A DNA stretch of 64,000 bases from Megaleporinus macrocephalus (GCA_021613375.1 CM038703.1:22432194-22496193), one strand, 5' to 3'; numbered from the stretch's first letter, positions 12,601-23,700 are shown. A program made the numbers and translations. Notes: generated from the sequence alone by a model not told the origin.

Positions 12601-13973
12601 TGCTTTTCTCAGGACATTCAAAGAGAAAGTACCTAATGCAGGTACATTACTTTCAAAATTCATGCTTAAGTAAATGTTTGGTGCTGATGTTACTAGTGTG
12701 GTTTTAGTTATTCTTAAAAGATTTAGCACATTTAAAAAAAAACTTTATTAATCTTTATCTTTTGATAGTTGCTTGGATGAATTGATTTTGTTGTTCAGCT
12801 GATCATCTAAGTGATTTAATGTCAGTGGTATATAACTGAGGGGTAGTTGAATAAATGTGACAGAGTTATTGGCTAAAGCTTGATCCTTAAAGGTACTGCT
12901 ATGGTTTTCCACCATGTAAACACATTTTCCTAATACTTCATTGTAGGAAGACACGACAGTTTGAGTATGTATTTCTACTCAGGATAAGCCAGTTTCTCAA
13001 TTTCCAATTAGTTTTTGTTTTCTGCACTCAGTATATTCAAAATGCTTTAACAGTAGTTGAAAGTCAACCTTCATTGCCTACCCTCTTCTTCCTCTGAGAG
13101 CTCTTCCTCACCCTCCTCTGCCTCAAATTCATTCTCCTCTGGTTCTTTGTCTGGGAATGGACAATTGTACAGTTATCCACACTATTTCACAAGAGTTGGC
13201 ATTTATGAGTTGGCATTGGGTATTAAACTAAAACAAGACTAGTTATGAAAATATTCAAACATACATCATACCTTCAACTGGTGCAGTTGAAACAGTTGTT
13301 GCCAGAAAGACAACTGCAACTGAGACAATTATAAGATTTCTGTAAAGGCAAAACATCCTTTGATAAAGATTAATGAGCAAGAAAGCTGCTTCTGCCCAAG
13401 GGAACCAAAACAGCATGGAATACATGGTGCTCTGTATGCAGGGCAGGTAGAACACAATACTCTGCATGAGCCTGAATTAAGAAACATTTTACTTCACACA
13501 AGTTATTTATTCCTATCTTCATGCACGTTTAACTATTTTATAGTTAGTTACAGTTAGTTCTATTTGAACATGCACAAAAAGTCAAATTTATATTATAAAT
13601 AAAAATTAGAGTGGCAACTGCAAATTAACAAGAGGACGTATCTTGTTTTAATTACATATTATCAATTCAGGTCTAAAATGAAATTGGTTAACAGACAAAG
13701 TATCATGAAAATATTTAACCAATCAATGAGAGCAACAGTATGCATGCATTATCTTATTCTATGGTTCATTTAAAGTTGTATGTTTTAAGTTTGCAAAAAA
13801 CGTATATGAGCACATTAAACTTCTGTAACGTGACCTTATTCAGTTTGCAGTCTTTGATGATCTGTACATTAGTTACCATAAATTATCATGCTATTCATTG
13901 TTCATGTGGTGCTATTCTAGCATCAAGAGCAATATTTACAAATATACTTATTCTCGACTTACCGTGACAACAT
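1..13973 (-). CDS. Gene A: unrecognised starmaker-type secreted Ser/Gly/Thr-rich protein, at least 40 coding exons, 3' end outside window
   Basis: Model built by eye from AG/GT sites and phase. Coding exons run 13963-13973, 13272-13339, 13082-13150, 12443-12475, 11872-11913, 11464-11511, 10887-10925, 10727-10777, 10588-10638, 8886-8924, 8751-8792, 8515-8649, 8302-8343, 8135-8179, 7990-8031, 7833-7880, 7543-7590, 7185-7229, 6014-6058, 5877-5924, 5766-5864, 5335-5394, 4884-4937, 4260-4307, 3986-4045, 3817-3873, 3699-3737, 3372-3404, 3194-3238, 2871-2906, 2600-2650, 2420-2458, 2266-2307, 2113-2157, 925-969, 805-837, 667-711, 495-539, 351-386 and 150-185, then off the window. They total 1939 nt, or 646 codons. 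Every exon after the second is a multiple of three with phase 1 at both ends. The product has a signal peptide, one acidic exon, and a long low-complexity Ser/Gly/Thr/Pro/Asn chain with very few Cys. The architecture matches starmaker next door, so a secreted matrix protein is inferred; the true function is unknown. A few small exons may be missed or wrongly included. Confidence 0.8.
150..2906 (-). CDS. Gene A exons 30-40, last visible part
   Basis: 2871-2906 GVQDGLATQTDT; 2600-2650 GTLDLKGPTLSPNAKIT; 2420-2458 GAVTGVDTQTDAA (or two residues longer, to 2464); 2266-2307 GEPITNGHILMGVT; 2113-2157 AMGNAVYSSSPPDTI; 925-969 GYDGTAVTEGTSNHT, which contains an N-H-T glycosylation sequon; 805-837 DSVPEAGLGFA; 667-711 DASRSHNSMVQAELP; 495-539 GGPVGASAQTDAMGT; 351-386 ATSEPQGTLGGP; 150-185 SQLGATEQIQPA. 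Exon 40 ends in phase 1 with a good donor, so the gene continues past the left edge. Confidence 0.75.
3194..6058 (-). CDS. Gene A exons 19-29
   Basis: 6014-6058 GMIDQSSHDFLIGLM; 5877-5924 GGMGDSFAPDPYTDSI; 5766-5864, 33 residues beginning DRTAAPTDVMPTCLITD, with one of the very few Cys; 5335-5394 AAGLDPGQPASSSSAPDTPP (a shorter in-frame form ends at 5376); 4884-4937 GPDHSSAGTGPGSSVQST; 4260-4307 GTSDNGAQSSSPGDIT; 3986-4045 GAVAAFEIMSHSDPSFTDYM; 3817-3873 DGNDNGNNDNNGADSPHTN; 3699-3737 GNGRHRPVSDIHK; 3372-3404 GDLGTGTHIGT; 3194-3238 SPPDHQIVATETHTA. Exon 28 ends in A rather than G, so exon 29 opens with Ser. Confidence 0.8.
3655..3687. repeat. (TAA)n microsatellite
   Basis: About eleven TAA units, 12 bp beyond the donor side of gene A exon 27 (3699-3737). 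Its closeness to the splice donor makes length variation there potentially relevant to splicing. Confidence 0.9.
7185..8924 (-). CDS. Gene A exons 10-18, including the 135-nt repeat exon
   Basis: 8886-8924 GAVGHGSSGSKVP; 8751-8792 GTAGTSAHSEIISH; 8515-8649 is 45 residues beginning GSPSQIPLSHGSSGQ, with internal SSGQ, SSSH and GSGQ repeats; 8302-8343 GSEAAAPPMGGSEN; 8135-8179 GESQTIHVGSQIEAP; 7990-8031 GSESVGEVPEIENN; 7833-7880 GNGHKQLTNGLDNGHT; 7543-7590 GGLEHFMEGTTQMDLT; 7185-7229 GGFDSFGSSSHLEIT. Nearly every exon opens with Gly or Asp because the first base of the split codon is G. Confidence 0.8.
7310..7390. repeat. Short dispersed-repeat fragment
   Basis: CCCCATTCCTGGTCCTGG followed by CCCACTGCCCTGCACACC and an AATTAGCTCATTAAAAGCCC tail is a sequence I recognise as a recurrent interspersed fragment in fish genomes. 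It is intronic in gene A. Confidence 0.5.
9060..9420. repeat. Degenerate AACGTTGT-type inverted/tandem repeat block
   Basis: Recurring CAACATTGT, AACGTTGTGACAACA, CAACGTTGTGG and CACGTTGTCACAAC units in both orientations within intron 9 of gene A. It resembles a common fish repeat built on the self-complementary ACAACGTTGT core, here eroded. Confidence 0.55.
9854..10514. mobile_element. Palindromic non-autonomous DNA element, copy 1
   Basis: Starts TATACTGGTCAGCC and ends GGCAGATTGGTGTA, imperfect terminal inverted repeats. Inner segments such as the TAGTGTGTTAGTGTGTGTTG / CAGCACAACACACCC arms are also inverted, so much of the element can fold on itself. It sits in intron 9 of gene A. The short ORFs inside it are by-products. 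I recognise it as a very common palindromic repeat of otophysan-type fish genomes but do not give a family name. Confidence 0.75.
10588..12475 (-). CDS. Gene A exons 4-9
   Basis: 12443-12475 DDDDSKGQHLK; 11872-11913 GAGAQQATVVPKGP; 11464-11511 GVTALPGTSLVGQSPN; 10887-10925 ASGGSSATADDTS; 10727-10777 GNNGRDSQALPSGSSSH; 10588-10638 DTILSGQGGSTSGAISA. All are phase 1-1 with good pyrimidine tracts and GTAAG-like donors; exon 4 uses the weaker donor GTGGGT. The introns between exons 4, 5, 6 and 7 also contain candidate exons that do not work (see findings), so this part may be under remodelling. Confidence 0.75.
13082..13150 (-). CDS. Gene A exon 3: the acidic exon
   Basis: 69 nt coding DKEPEENEFEAEEGEEE, then a short LS and an EEEE run. 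It contains a SEE site that fits the S-x-E motif of the secretory kinase Fam20C. This is the only strongly acidic block in gene A. By analogy with other acidic matrix proteins it would bind calcium near the mature N-terminus; that is inference. Confidence 0.8.
13272..13973 (-). CDS. Gene A exons 1-2: split signal peptide
   Basis: Exon 1 (13963-13973) codes MLSR as 11 nt ending in phase 2, with A at -3 of the ATG. Exon 2 (13272-13339) continues NLIIVSVAVVFLATTVSTA and then PVE, ending in phase 1. This is a classic secretion signal, with likely cleavage after STA. The stm and gene C starts (MLAR, MLTR) are split at the identical codon position, which shows homology of the three 5' ends. Confidence 0.88.
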
Positions 13974-14070
13974 CTTTTGTACAGGTCTAAGTGGGAAACT
14001 CAAGAACAGACATAGAGTATGTAGCACACAGGTTTTTGACTTCCCTTTGCTTCAGTGGGCAGCAATATTA

Positions 14071-14078
14071 GTTTTATA
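14071..14078 (-). promoter_or_regulatory. TATA box of gene A
   Basis: TATAAAAC on the minus strand, 98 bp upstream of the ATG, which places transcription start near 14040-14047 and gives a 5' UTR of about 70 nt. Genes B and C have the same motif at nearly the same distance. A purine-rich, G-rich stretch lies immediately upstream. Confidence 0.75.
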
Positions 14079-14079
14079 C

Positions 14080-17000
14080 CCTCCCAGCCCCCCATCTTGG
14101 TAAGGGGCAGGACTTTGATTCTAACCCCATCCCCTATTAGTCAAGCTACACCCACTGTTTGTGCATAAATGACAGAACAGTACAAAAATTGCTCTGAAAG
14201 TTGGGATGGAAATAACAGTTTGCACACCAAATTGTTGCAATGTGCAGTGTTTCAGAGCACATGGTGAGAGACTGGTGGATTTGTAGTGAACTCTTGTCCT
14301 GCTAACATTTTTTTTTGTTTCTCCTCACTTATGGTGTCACCTCTGCTACTGATGTGATCAGTTGAGGAGATCTACCAGTGGAGGGCATAGCCCCTCTTCA
14401 GATAAACTCTTTCACTCTCTCTCTCTCTCTCTCATACACACATACACACACAGTCATTGCATAGCTGGGCCAGAGGGTAACCTCAGGAAGTTGTAGGATA
14501 TGATGGAGAAAGTGCACTGTTCCCAGTAAGGTGACCTTATTGGGATGAGCTTAAATTGCTGATTGAAGATACTGACCTCCTGAGAGTTATTGTGTTTTGT
14601 CCCAACTTGGCCTTTCCAGAGCCTTTTTTCATCCTTGGTGCTTGTATTTGGTTAGCTGAGCATTTGATAGCTGCTTTCTTTTTTAAAAAATCGAGACCAT
14701 ACTCCAGTTGGTTGAATAAGGAGTATTTGAACAATTGGCTTAACCATTTTGTACATTAGGAATGATCCATATACACTAAAAGCGTCAGTGCCTGTAAGTG
14801 TAGGAGGCTTAATGCCTTATGCGGCCCTCTGCTGTTATTGAATACCTACTCTCTTGGAGGAAGATTGCATTCCCGCTCAGCTTGCCAGTTCACATCAGTA
14901 AAAGACAAGCCTTCTGCTTTAGACTGTAGTTAATAAGAGCAGGCCCCTATTTTAATAATTGCTCCCTGATGAGCTGAAATAGATGTCTCTCATAACAAAT
15001 GTAATTAACTCTACCTTTACACAGTCTCTCATTGTTCCATTCCGAAACCTGATAGTGTTTTTTTACATATCCATGTTATGTCAGCACAATAACGTTAAAA
15101 CACTGAACTCATGTACCATCTTGTTACTACCAGTGTAAATTGTGCTGTGATTTAACTATATTGGTCAATTATAGTCACTTACATTGGGAGCTTTCCAGTA
15201 AGCACAACTTTTTGGACCCGTATAAGTGGGCTGACTTTAGAATAAACCATTCCTGCAGAAATGAAAATTTCCACCTAGTGAATAGAGCGGAAAAGGTCAA
15301 GTTACAAGGTTTAAAGGCGAGGACGTATAGAAGGCCTACATTATTACATAGGAGCAAGGTCCTTCTGGTCACCTTGCCAAGATTTCTCTTAGCCAGATCC
15401 ATGTCGTATGCCTCTCCTGCTTTCTGCAGGCCTGCCTGGTCCGAAACAATAGGCCTCTGTAGCGTGGTGAAACTGTAGTGGCCTTGGAGCCAATCTTGGG
15501 TGACGAGATTAGAAGCCTCAGCACTGCTGGACCCCGCCAACATGGCCGCAGGGGTCGGCCAGTGGGGCTACTCTCCTACTCTCCTACCCGTAATCTTCTA
15601 CACTTTACTCTGCCATAGAGATAGAGGGATGGTTACTGAGAATTTGGGCGTTCTGATGTGAGAATATCGTCCTGCTCCCATGCACTTTTCCTATGACACG
15701 CTGGAGGACACTTGTCAAACCCAAATTCACACCGATGCATGTTGTTTTTTCCCCAACACTGATTCTCATGTTTCAGTAACATCTCAAGCTCTGTTAGAAA
15801 ACACCTCTGCACGTCCTGAAGGGCCTGTTCTGGTTAGAAACGCGATCCCTCCTGCCCTGAAATTACAGGAGCACTGGAGCCGGAGACCCCTGTCCGGTCC
15901 GTAATTAATCACTCTGGGAGGAATTTAATCCTCAGTATTGCTGGACGGTGGGAGGCAGAAGCATGGATTGACTTCAGGTGGACACTAAAATGAACCTGAG
16001 CATCAACTAGCCTGCCTGCTTCCTGCTGCATGTCTTCGATGAACTCTCAGTAGCCCTATTATATCAACTCATGACACTCTAACTGTCCACATCTAGCTTG
16101 TTAGTTTGAAAAAGAAAACATTCTCAGTAAAGCTGATTTACTGCAGCTTATTTATTGGAGATTGATTTGTAACAGAATAATTTGACCAGTTTTGTGATTC
16201 TTTTTGTAATGAAACTGCCAGGAACAATAGAAATGGACTTGCTTGTGATATTTATGTGGAATAGACCTTTAGTTATATCGATAAATAAGCAATATGCCTT
16301 GAGATTACCCTAAATTAAATCTTATCTATTTAAAAGATTTTTAGATTTAGGTATATTTATATATTTATATATGTTTGGGGCATGCCACATGCTTAATACA
16401 GTTGTTGTTAGATTAATGAGCAATTAGAATAATGAGTTAGATTTTGCTAAATAGAAACTCATAAGACACTGTTACCTCAATCAGTCTCGTTAGGTTTGGA
16501 TATTAGACAAATGTCCAGTGGCTAATCTTACAATAAGTGTAGACAACTGAGTGTGTCATTCACCAGGCAGGCCTGTTTTTAAGTTAAAGGTAGCTCGTTT
16601 CTCACAGATATCAGTCCTGATACTAGAGTAGCCATTGAAAACCCTCTTACGCCTCAAATTAAAGTATAATATTTCGAAGAGCCTTCTCGTGCCCTTCCGC
16701 CCCTTCCTGACTATTTGCGAAACTGGGCCAGGGTAGGCTTGGGCGGGAAATACACCACAAGATGGGGGGCAGAGGGGTCAAACTTCGCTAGATGTATCCA
16801 TGTGGACATTTATACTGGTTCTTCAGTGGTCTCCTTGTAAGTCTCTGGTTTGGGGTGAGGTGTTCGGCCACTACCATGCGTTGGGAATTGGGTCCTGTTT
16901 AGGCTGGCCAGCCATAGGCCCATTGTTTCAGAGCTGTTTGGTGGCTTTTGTCTGAGGTCCACCTCCCTCTTTCCATCTTCCTCTTGCCTCACCTGAGGGG

Positions 17001-19400
17001 CAGGCTTGGACCACCAAGTTTAGTTGAGATGTAATGTGAGCCTGAGGCCCCTGAACTAAGGGTCCATTGGAGACGCATGTGGAAAGTTACCTTTCATGTG
17101 GAGGTTGGTGGGGGGTGTCAAATGATCTAGTCTGCTGAGTGGCTTCAAAATAAAAAAATAACCAAGAGCTGTTCTTAGGTAATGCTCTTTTTTCTTACTT
17201 TTCTTAGAATGAAACATAACCTGACTTTCAGGTCATTCACAAGATCTGATAACATTTACCTTTAACTGCAGGTAGGCAAACCCCACTTAAATGTTGGTCA
17301 TATGCACTCATGAGTGACCAGCTAGTCAGCCCCCACAGTTGTGAATAAGATCCTTATTATGGAAACATGAAAAAATAGGCCGCTGTTACTTTTCTGGTTG
17401 CATGTAAACACCTTTTAAATCACTGTTTAAAACACTGTTTAAATCATGCTACAACTTGCTTACAAGGGTTAAGTTCCCCACAAATTATAAGAGGCTAAAA
17501 TTGCTTATTTGTGACAAGAAGTTTGTTTTTTGTTGTAGGAGGGATGTCAAACTTTTTAAGGTTACATCTGACCTTTGGGAGTAGAGTACATATTGTTGCT
17601 GTCCAAAGAAAAACATGGATCTTCAAAATTGTGCCTTAACAGGAAAAGAATATAGTAACCTTTAAATAAGTTGATGTAAAGATGTGATTTTGAAGCACTG
17701 CTGTTGGTCTGTAGTCCATTTAACTCACATGTAATTTACACAAGGTAATGGACAGCTGCCATGTCAATATGATGAAGATAAATAAAAACACAATCCTCAG
17801 AAAATACGTTGTCACCTTTTTGATAGTTGTGTATATTGTATGTTGCACTATGGAAGGAAAGCTAATGTTACACTGTCAACATGTATAAATAATGTGTTGT
17901 GTTGTATCATCTACATTTTTACTTTTTACTGTAAATGTCAGATTTCTATTTGTTCATTTTTGTTTGTGTAAAGAAACATGCAATAACATAAGAAAGGAAT
18001 TCTATGAAAGTCTGAACTAAGACATTATTTAAAATATAATCTACAATCTTAGACTTTTCATTTATTTTTAATTGATTTTATCTTTTGTAGCCATTCATGT
18101 ACCCTTGTGTGTATTAAACAATTCTTAGTACTCTTCATGTTTATCATTATTCTACAATGAAATTTTATTAGATCAAAATTCAAAATGTGGATGGAAAAAG
18201 TGGAAGAAAAAAATATTCATCTTACTGTAACTCACCACTGAATTCTAACACACAAAAACTTGTGACATCAGCAATTATTACATTACTAGGTTTACATTAT
18301 GCAACATACTTTATATCATATCATAAAATCTATCAAGCACTTCTGTATTTTCTGTAGTTTAAGGGAAAGTGTGCATGTTTGTGTTTATATTACTGTGAAA
18401 AAAAGACTTGTGTTTTTTGTCTGACAACTCAGTCTTTATTAGAATTGTACCCTGCATACAAATTTAAGTGACATTAATTGTATCTACACATCTCTGTTAT
18501 CTCAGTAATTTTCCAAAATATCTGTGCCATTATGTCACTACAATATTAGTTAATACACCTTCAGAGACATGAACTTTAAGGATTGTTCCAAAAAACTGTC
18601 TGTACACTTTTATTTAATTGTAGAAAATAGCTTAATCTACAGTACACCATTTATGTTTGAGATTTTAAATGGCAGACATTTAACTGAGAGTCAAGAGAAC
18701 GTTGTCAGCCTCGAAATTGGATCATTTTGATGGACAAAATGTCCCATCAGCAGGGCCAGAGACAATGGCAAAGCAAGAAAAAGCAGAGAAGGCTCAATAT
18801 TGTGCATCACCATCATTATGCAATCACTGGACTCAATTACTGGACTCGATCTTTAACTGCTAGGACCCCCTAAAAGACATATTTTAATACTACAGCATAA
18901 GATTCAAAATAATAAGCAACACATTTGACCTGTGGAACCTTAGAAACTATTTTTTATAAATTAAATGAGAAGACATTAGTTGATCAAATATGGGAAAGTA
19001 TCACTTTTCAGTGTTCTTTTTAGGAATTAAGACAGACTGAGGTTTAAAACAAAGCAAACAAACCAAAAAGAAACAACAGAATGTACACCAAACAGCTGAA
19101 TAATTTAATGTGTATCCCAGAACCCTCTAGATAGGACCCTTCACCATTGGGGGTGGGGGGTGGGGGGGGGGGGGTGTGTGCATTAAAAATGTGTTAATGG
19201 ATATCAAAATTAAGCTGGTTATTGTGTCCACTTCAGTTGCTTCTCTTGTTTGTGTCTGATGACCCTACAGAGAAAACATAAAAAACAGAGCTTAATAAAA
19301 AATAAAAACACAAAACCATATAATCATTAAGTTACTCAGTGTAAGCACCCACACCCCAGTCCCATCATACCTTTATATATAAACATAAAAGCACCTCTTA
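14080..19400. other. Intergenic region between gene A promoter and stm 3' end
   Basis: About 5.3 kb without a convincing gene. It contains a CT/CA microsatellite (14409-14452), a moderately GC-rich segment 15140-16020 with short opposing ORFs that share no recognisable domain, and AT-rich single-copy-looking DNA from 16100 to 19100. The first 1-2 kb right of 14080 is where gene A enhancers would be expected. Confidence 0.6.
19148..19179 (+). repeat. Poly-G tract
   Basis: Four or more runs of at least four G separated by single T, then GTGTGTG. It lies about 230 bp beyond the stm poly(A) signal. G runs of this density can fold as a G-quadruplex. Confidence 0.85.
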
Positions 19401-19407
19401 TAAAGAA

Positions 19408-19413
19408 TTTATT
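19408..19413 (-). terminator. stm polyadenylation signal
   Basis: AATAAA on the minus strand, 62 nt after the stop codon. A GT-rich stretch (minus strand) follows at about 19346-19366, as expected for a cleavage site between the two. Confidence 0.65.
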
Positions 19414-19474
19414 CTGTTTAATAATATATAATTAATTACCTGTTAAACTGATTCATTTAGTTAAATCCTGGATG

Positions 19475-20773
19475 CTAGGAGCTTAAGGGAGGGTTATTGC
19501 TGCCAACAACAGACCCTGTAATAGAACAGAAAAGAATAGAATATAATAAAATACTCTTGGTTCTAGTAAATTTGTCTTTGCATTCCTCTCTTTTGCAAAG
19601 AGAATGTTCCCTGTTCTACTCTTCTTGATGCTAAGTAACATTACATTAGGTAGCAGCACAGCAGATACCTTGTGTTGTGTCATCTAAATGATCTGGCTGG
19701 TCAGGCAGGTCAATGGGAGTAGCTGTCAAGAGAAAGTCAAAAATGTCATATTTTATAAATATTTCACAAGTATTAATATATCCTAGTACTGGTCTCAGCA
19801 GACACCACAAAACACTTCACTGTTAAAAATAAATGTTTTTGGCTTCTGGGAAAAACTTAAATTAGTATACCAACTTAGCATTATGTTGAGGTTTCTTCAC
19901 ACCTGCAGATGTTATTCACAAACATGGTTCATTAAGGAAAAATATTTTTTAAAGTATGGTTTTAGAGTGCCTCCTTTTACTTTGACATGAAAAGTGCAGG
20001 AGTATCATAGTAGTTTACCCTCAGGGTCTTCCTGAACTGTGTCATCTTCATCTATGTCTGCATCATCGTCTTCGTCTACAAAGAATAAAGTAAATCTACT
20101 GCATTATAAAAGGTTTATGGTCCAGACTGTGAATCACATGCCCTCTAATTAACGTAATTTTGTTTCTCCCAGGATAAATGTCAAAATGACACTTTTACTT
20201 TCAAGCTTTGAATCCCACCTGTGTTTTGAGGCAGAATGGTCTGCTATTATGTCTCATTGAAAACTGTGGCGAGTATGCAACAGATTGTTTAGTCTGAGCT
20301 GCCTTTCCTGTCTATACTTACGTACCAGTAGTGTCTAAGTCAGTGTCTTCATCAGTGTTCTCCTCTATAATGGCAAAAAGAATAGTGTGAACATGTACAC
20401 TGTTATCTAAGCAGATATAGAAACTGTTGTAAACTTTAATAATTAAATCTTTACCATGTGATGTTGACTCTGTTGCTTCAATTGAGTCACTGTTGTCATT
20501 CTCATCTAGAGATAGAAAGATTTTTTTTTAAACCAGTGTTGGTGAAAGAATTTACACTAAACAAAATAGTTTGTTAATGTTTGTGTCTTACCATTGGAAT
20601 CACTCTCAGAGTCTTCAGCTGTTTCCAGTGATGTTGTATCTGGAGAATCTGCAAGCAAAGAATGCTACTATATACACCATGGAGTTAGTGAACACATTAG
20701 CAACTATAAGCAAGAATGTTCTACTTACCTGGGGTCTCTGTTTCTGGACTACTGGCGCTCTCATCATTTCCAA
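19475..20773 (-). CDS. stm: stm exons 18-24: C-terminal region and stop
   Basis: 20729-20773 VGNDESASSPETETP; 20592-20648 DSPDTTSLETAEDSESDSN; 20455-20505 DENDNSDSIEATESTSH; 20326-20364 EENTDEDTDLDTT; 20019-20075 DEDDDADIDEDDTVQEDPE; 19669-19722 ATPIDLPDQPDHLDDTTQ; 19475-19515 GSVVGSNNPPLSS then TAG. The DDDADID and PDHLDDTT stretches recall the zebrafish Starmaker C-terminus, which supports orthology at both ends of the protein. Confidence 0.9.
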
Positions 20774-23700
20774 CTGTGGGGGGAAAAGTGTTATTGAAAA
20801 AATGATCCATTGATGCATTTTCATGTATTTTCTCTAAAATGTTGTAAACTGTCTATGTTGAATAGTATAAAAGCCATCTAAAATCTAACCTTCTCCTGCT
20901 GTCTCAGAGCTATCCCTGTCAGCATGGTCAGTGTTGTCTGAGCTGTCTTTGTCAGTGGACTCAGTGCTGCTTGTTTCTGCGTCCTGGCTGTCTTCTTTAC
21001 TTGAGGAGTTTGAAGAGTCAAAACTGGCAGAGTCCGCTTTCTGGCTTTCTTGGGAATCTACTGAAGATGGCACCCCAACAGTCTCTTTAGACTTGCTTGT
21101 CGACTCCTGGTCATTGTCTTTATCTTCGTCTCCAGTCATTGATTCCCTCTCAATCTCCTTTGCTTCATTACTGTCATTACTGTTGTCATCTGTCTCATCA
21201 GTGGTGTCCTTGTTACTATCTGCACCTTCATCCTTATCCTTTGAGCTGTCTCTATCACTGTCTCTATCGCTATCTGTATCACTGTCTTTGCCACTATCTG
21301 TATCACGGTCTTTGTCACTGTCTACATCACTGTCTTTGTCGCTGTCTTCATCATTGTCTTTGTCACTGTCCTTGTCATCGTCTTTTTCATCATCTTTGCT
21401 TGTTTTCTCAGTGCTGTCCCTGGTCTCTGTTACATCTGCAGAATCGGCTGTGTCACGGTCACTATCTGTGTCTTTAACATCAGTTTCTGGATCATTGTTG
21501 CTGTCCTTGTCTTCTCTTTCTGAAGAGCGGTCAGGGTCTTTTTGATCCATGTCTGGGTTGTCACTTTTCTTAAGTTCATCAGTATCTTTCATGTCTTTAG
21601 ACTCGCTGCTGTCCCCACCAGTGTCCTTCGCATCTTTGTCAGCACTGTCCGTGTCCTCCACTTCTAGGTTTTTGTCCACATCTATCTCCTTACTGTTCTT
21701 TTCTGTGTCTGTCTCAGAGGTGGCATCTGGCTTGTCTTTGTCAGACTCTGAAGACACAAGACATAGTGTATGATGTTAGAACCGGTATTTAGTAAAGATT
21801 TAGACTAGATACGTTTTTGAGCAAAATTTGTCTTTAAACGGTTGATTTTTAAATCAAAATCAGGTGTAGCATGCCAGTATACACCACAAACATAACCACG
21901 GATGAACATTATCTCTCAAATATTATTAATATTATAACATAATAACATAATCAAATAGTAGTATAGAAGTTCTACAAAAAGTTGCAAGATTATTGAAAGT
22001 TTATAATGATATATTGGAATTTGTTTATTTATTTATGTCATTTTGGCCTATCTCACCATCTGAATCTGAGGTTTCTTTTTCTGTGTCCGCAGCGTCAGGC
22101 TTGTCTCCTGTATCCTCTTTATCCAAAGAAATAAACAAAAACCAGTGAAATGTTAGAAAGCATACCATCTTCTTCACACTTGTCATTTCTGTATTTCTCT
22201 AAGAAAACTAATGGCCTGATAAACTACTGATATTGTCAGACATTTTTGGCCTGCACAATCTATGCATTTACTGTGGTTTTTGTTAGTTTTCTTAATGGTC
22301 CTTCTAGCATCAGTGCTAAAAGTGATAGATGTACTACTAGGAGACTACTAGCCCATGTCTATCTAATAAATGTTGATGCTTTCCAGACTGGAATGGAATT
22401 TAAAATGGAATAAAAATTGAGCTCATTAATGTGTTCTCCAGGACATTCTCAAAATTATATCAAATGGTAAACTGATTGTTGAATCAGTGATTCAAACACA
22501 TGGCCAACAGTGAATTGACTAATATTTATTAATATATTAGTTAATTTATTAAATTATCATCAAACACACACTCACACTATTTATTTAATTTTGCCAGTCT
22601 AAGTGGAGGGTTCTAGTATGTCCACCTCAGCAGACCTAAGCATTAACATTGTGGTTGGCAGATAAAGGATAAACCATAGGTCAGTTGATTGTTATTTTTT
22701 AATCGTCATGACTGATTATTAATAATTCTTGCATTATCCATAGCTGTCAATTAAAATACCTTGAGAATCCTTGTGTGGGTCATCACTTGATTCCCTGTCT
22801 GACAACTCCTTACTGGAAGAATCTTTGTCTAAAACAATGCAAATTGTATGGATGAGGTCAAAACCTTGTCCACTGTTTTGGACAAATTTAGAATAGACAA
22901 AATTTACTACATGTTTAAAGTACATACCTGTATCACTATTATCATCGTCAGCAACGTCCTTCTCTCGTCCATCTTTACAGATTAATGAAACAAGATACAA
23001 ATCAGTGGGATAATTAATTCTGTGGCAGCATTTGTGCTATTAATTATAATTGGTTCTATAGTTCTAGAAATGCTTGCTGCAAGAACTAGATTAAATATGT
23101 CTAATGTCCCAGTCTGGATTTCTCATCAGCTGAATAGGAGAAAAATTCTTGTCATTTTATCTCTGTGATGCCATGAAAGCCTTTAAGGTAATTTGTGGCA
23201 ACACATCTAACAGATTACATGGCAATGTAAACAACTTAATGAGAGGGATAAATGAAAACCTTCTTTGTCAACAATTGTATAGATTAGATTGACACTTTGT
23301 ATCAATTGTTACTGCACGTGTTGCCTGTAATAACAGCTCTTTGCACACTTATTTTTTAGTGATTAATGATTTAGTGAGTCTTACCTGAGGAGTCTATTTC
23401 ATGTGATGCTAGAGATTCTGTCTCTGAAATAAATAAAATGTATCTTTGACTATTTAAAGCTTTTCATTTTATTTTTTTCATCATTTTTGTTGCTAAGTTC
23501 AGTGCTTAGAATTAATATTCATAAATTCTTACCTGAAGAATCACTGTCTGTGTCTGTTGCTTCCTTGGTTTCATCTACAGAAATAACGATTGCAAGGTAT
23601 TAGTAAATGAATGGTTGAATGGATGAATAGGACTATTGCATGTGACATTGGCTTAGTTTGTCCTTTTTATGATGATAATGATGAACTTTGGACTCTTACC

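Noticed and set aside
15140..15543. Opposing ORFs of 112 and 122 codons upstream of gene A
   Set aside because: No recognisable domain, no splice chain, and overlap on both strands. Probably chance in a GC-richer stretch.
20931..21545. 204-codon plus-strand ORF made of Ser and Leu
   Set aside because: It is the antisense shadow of the Asp/Ser codons of stm exon 17, and has no composition or context of its own.
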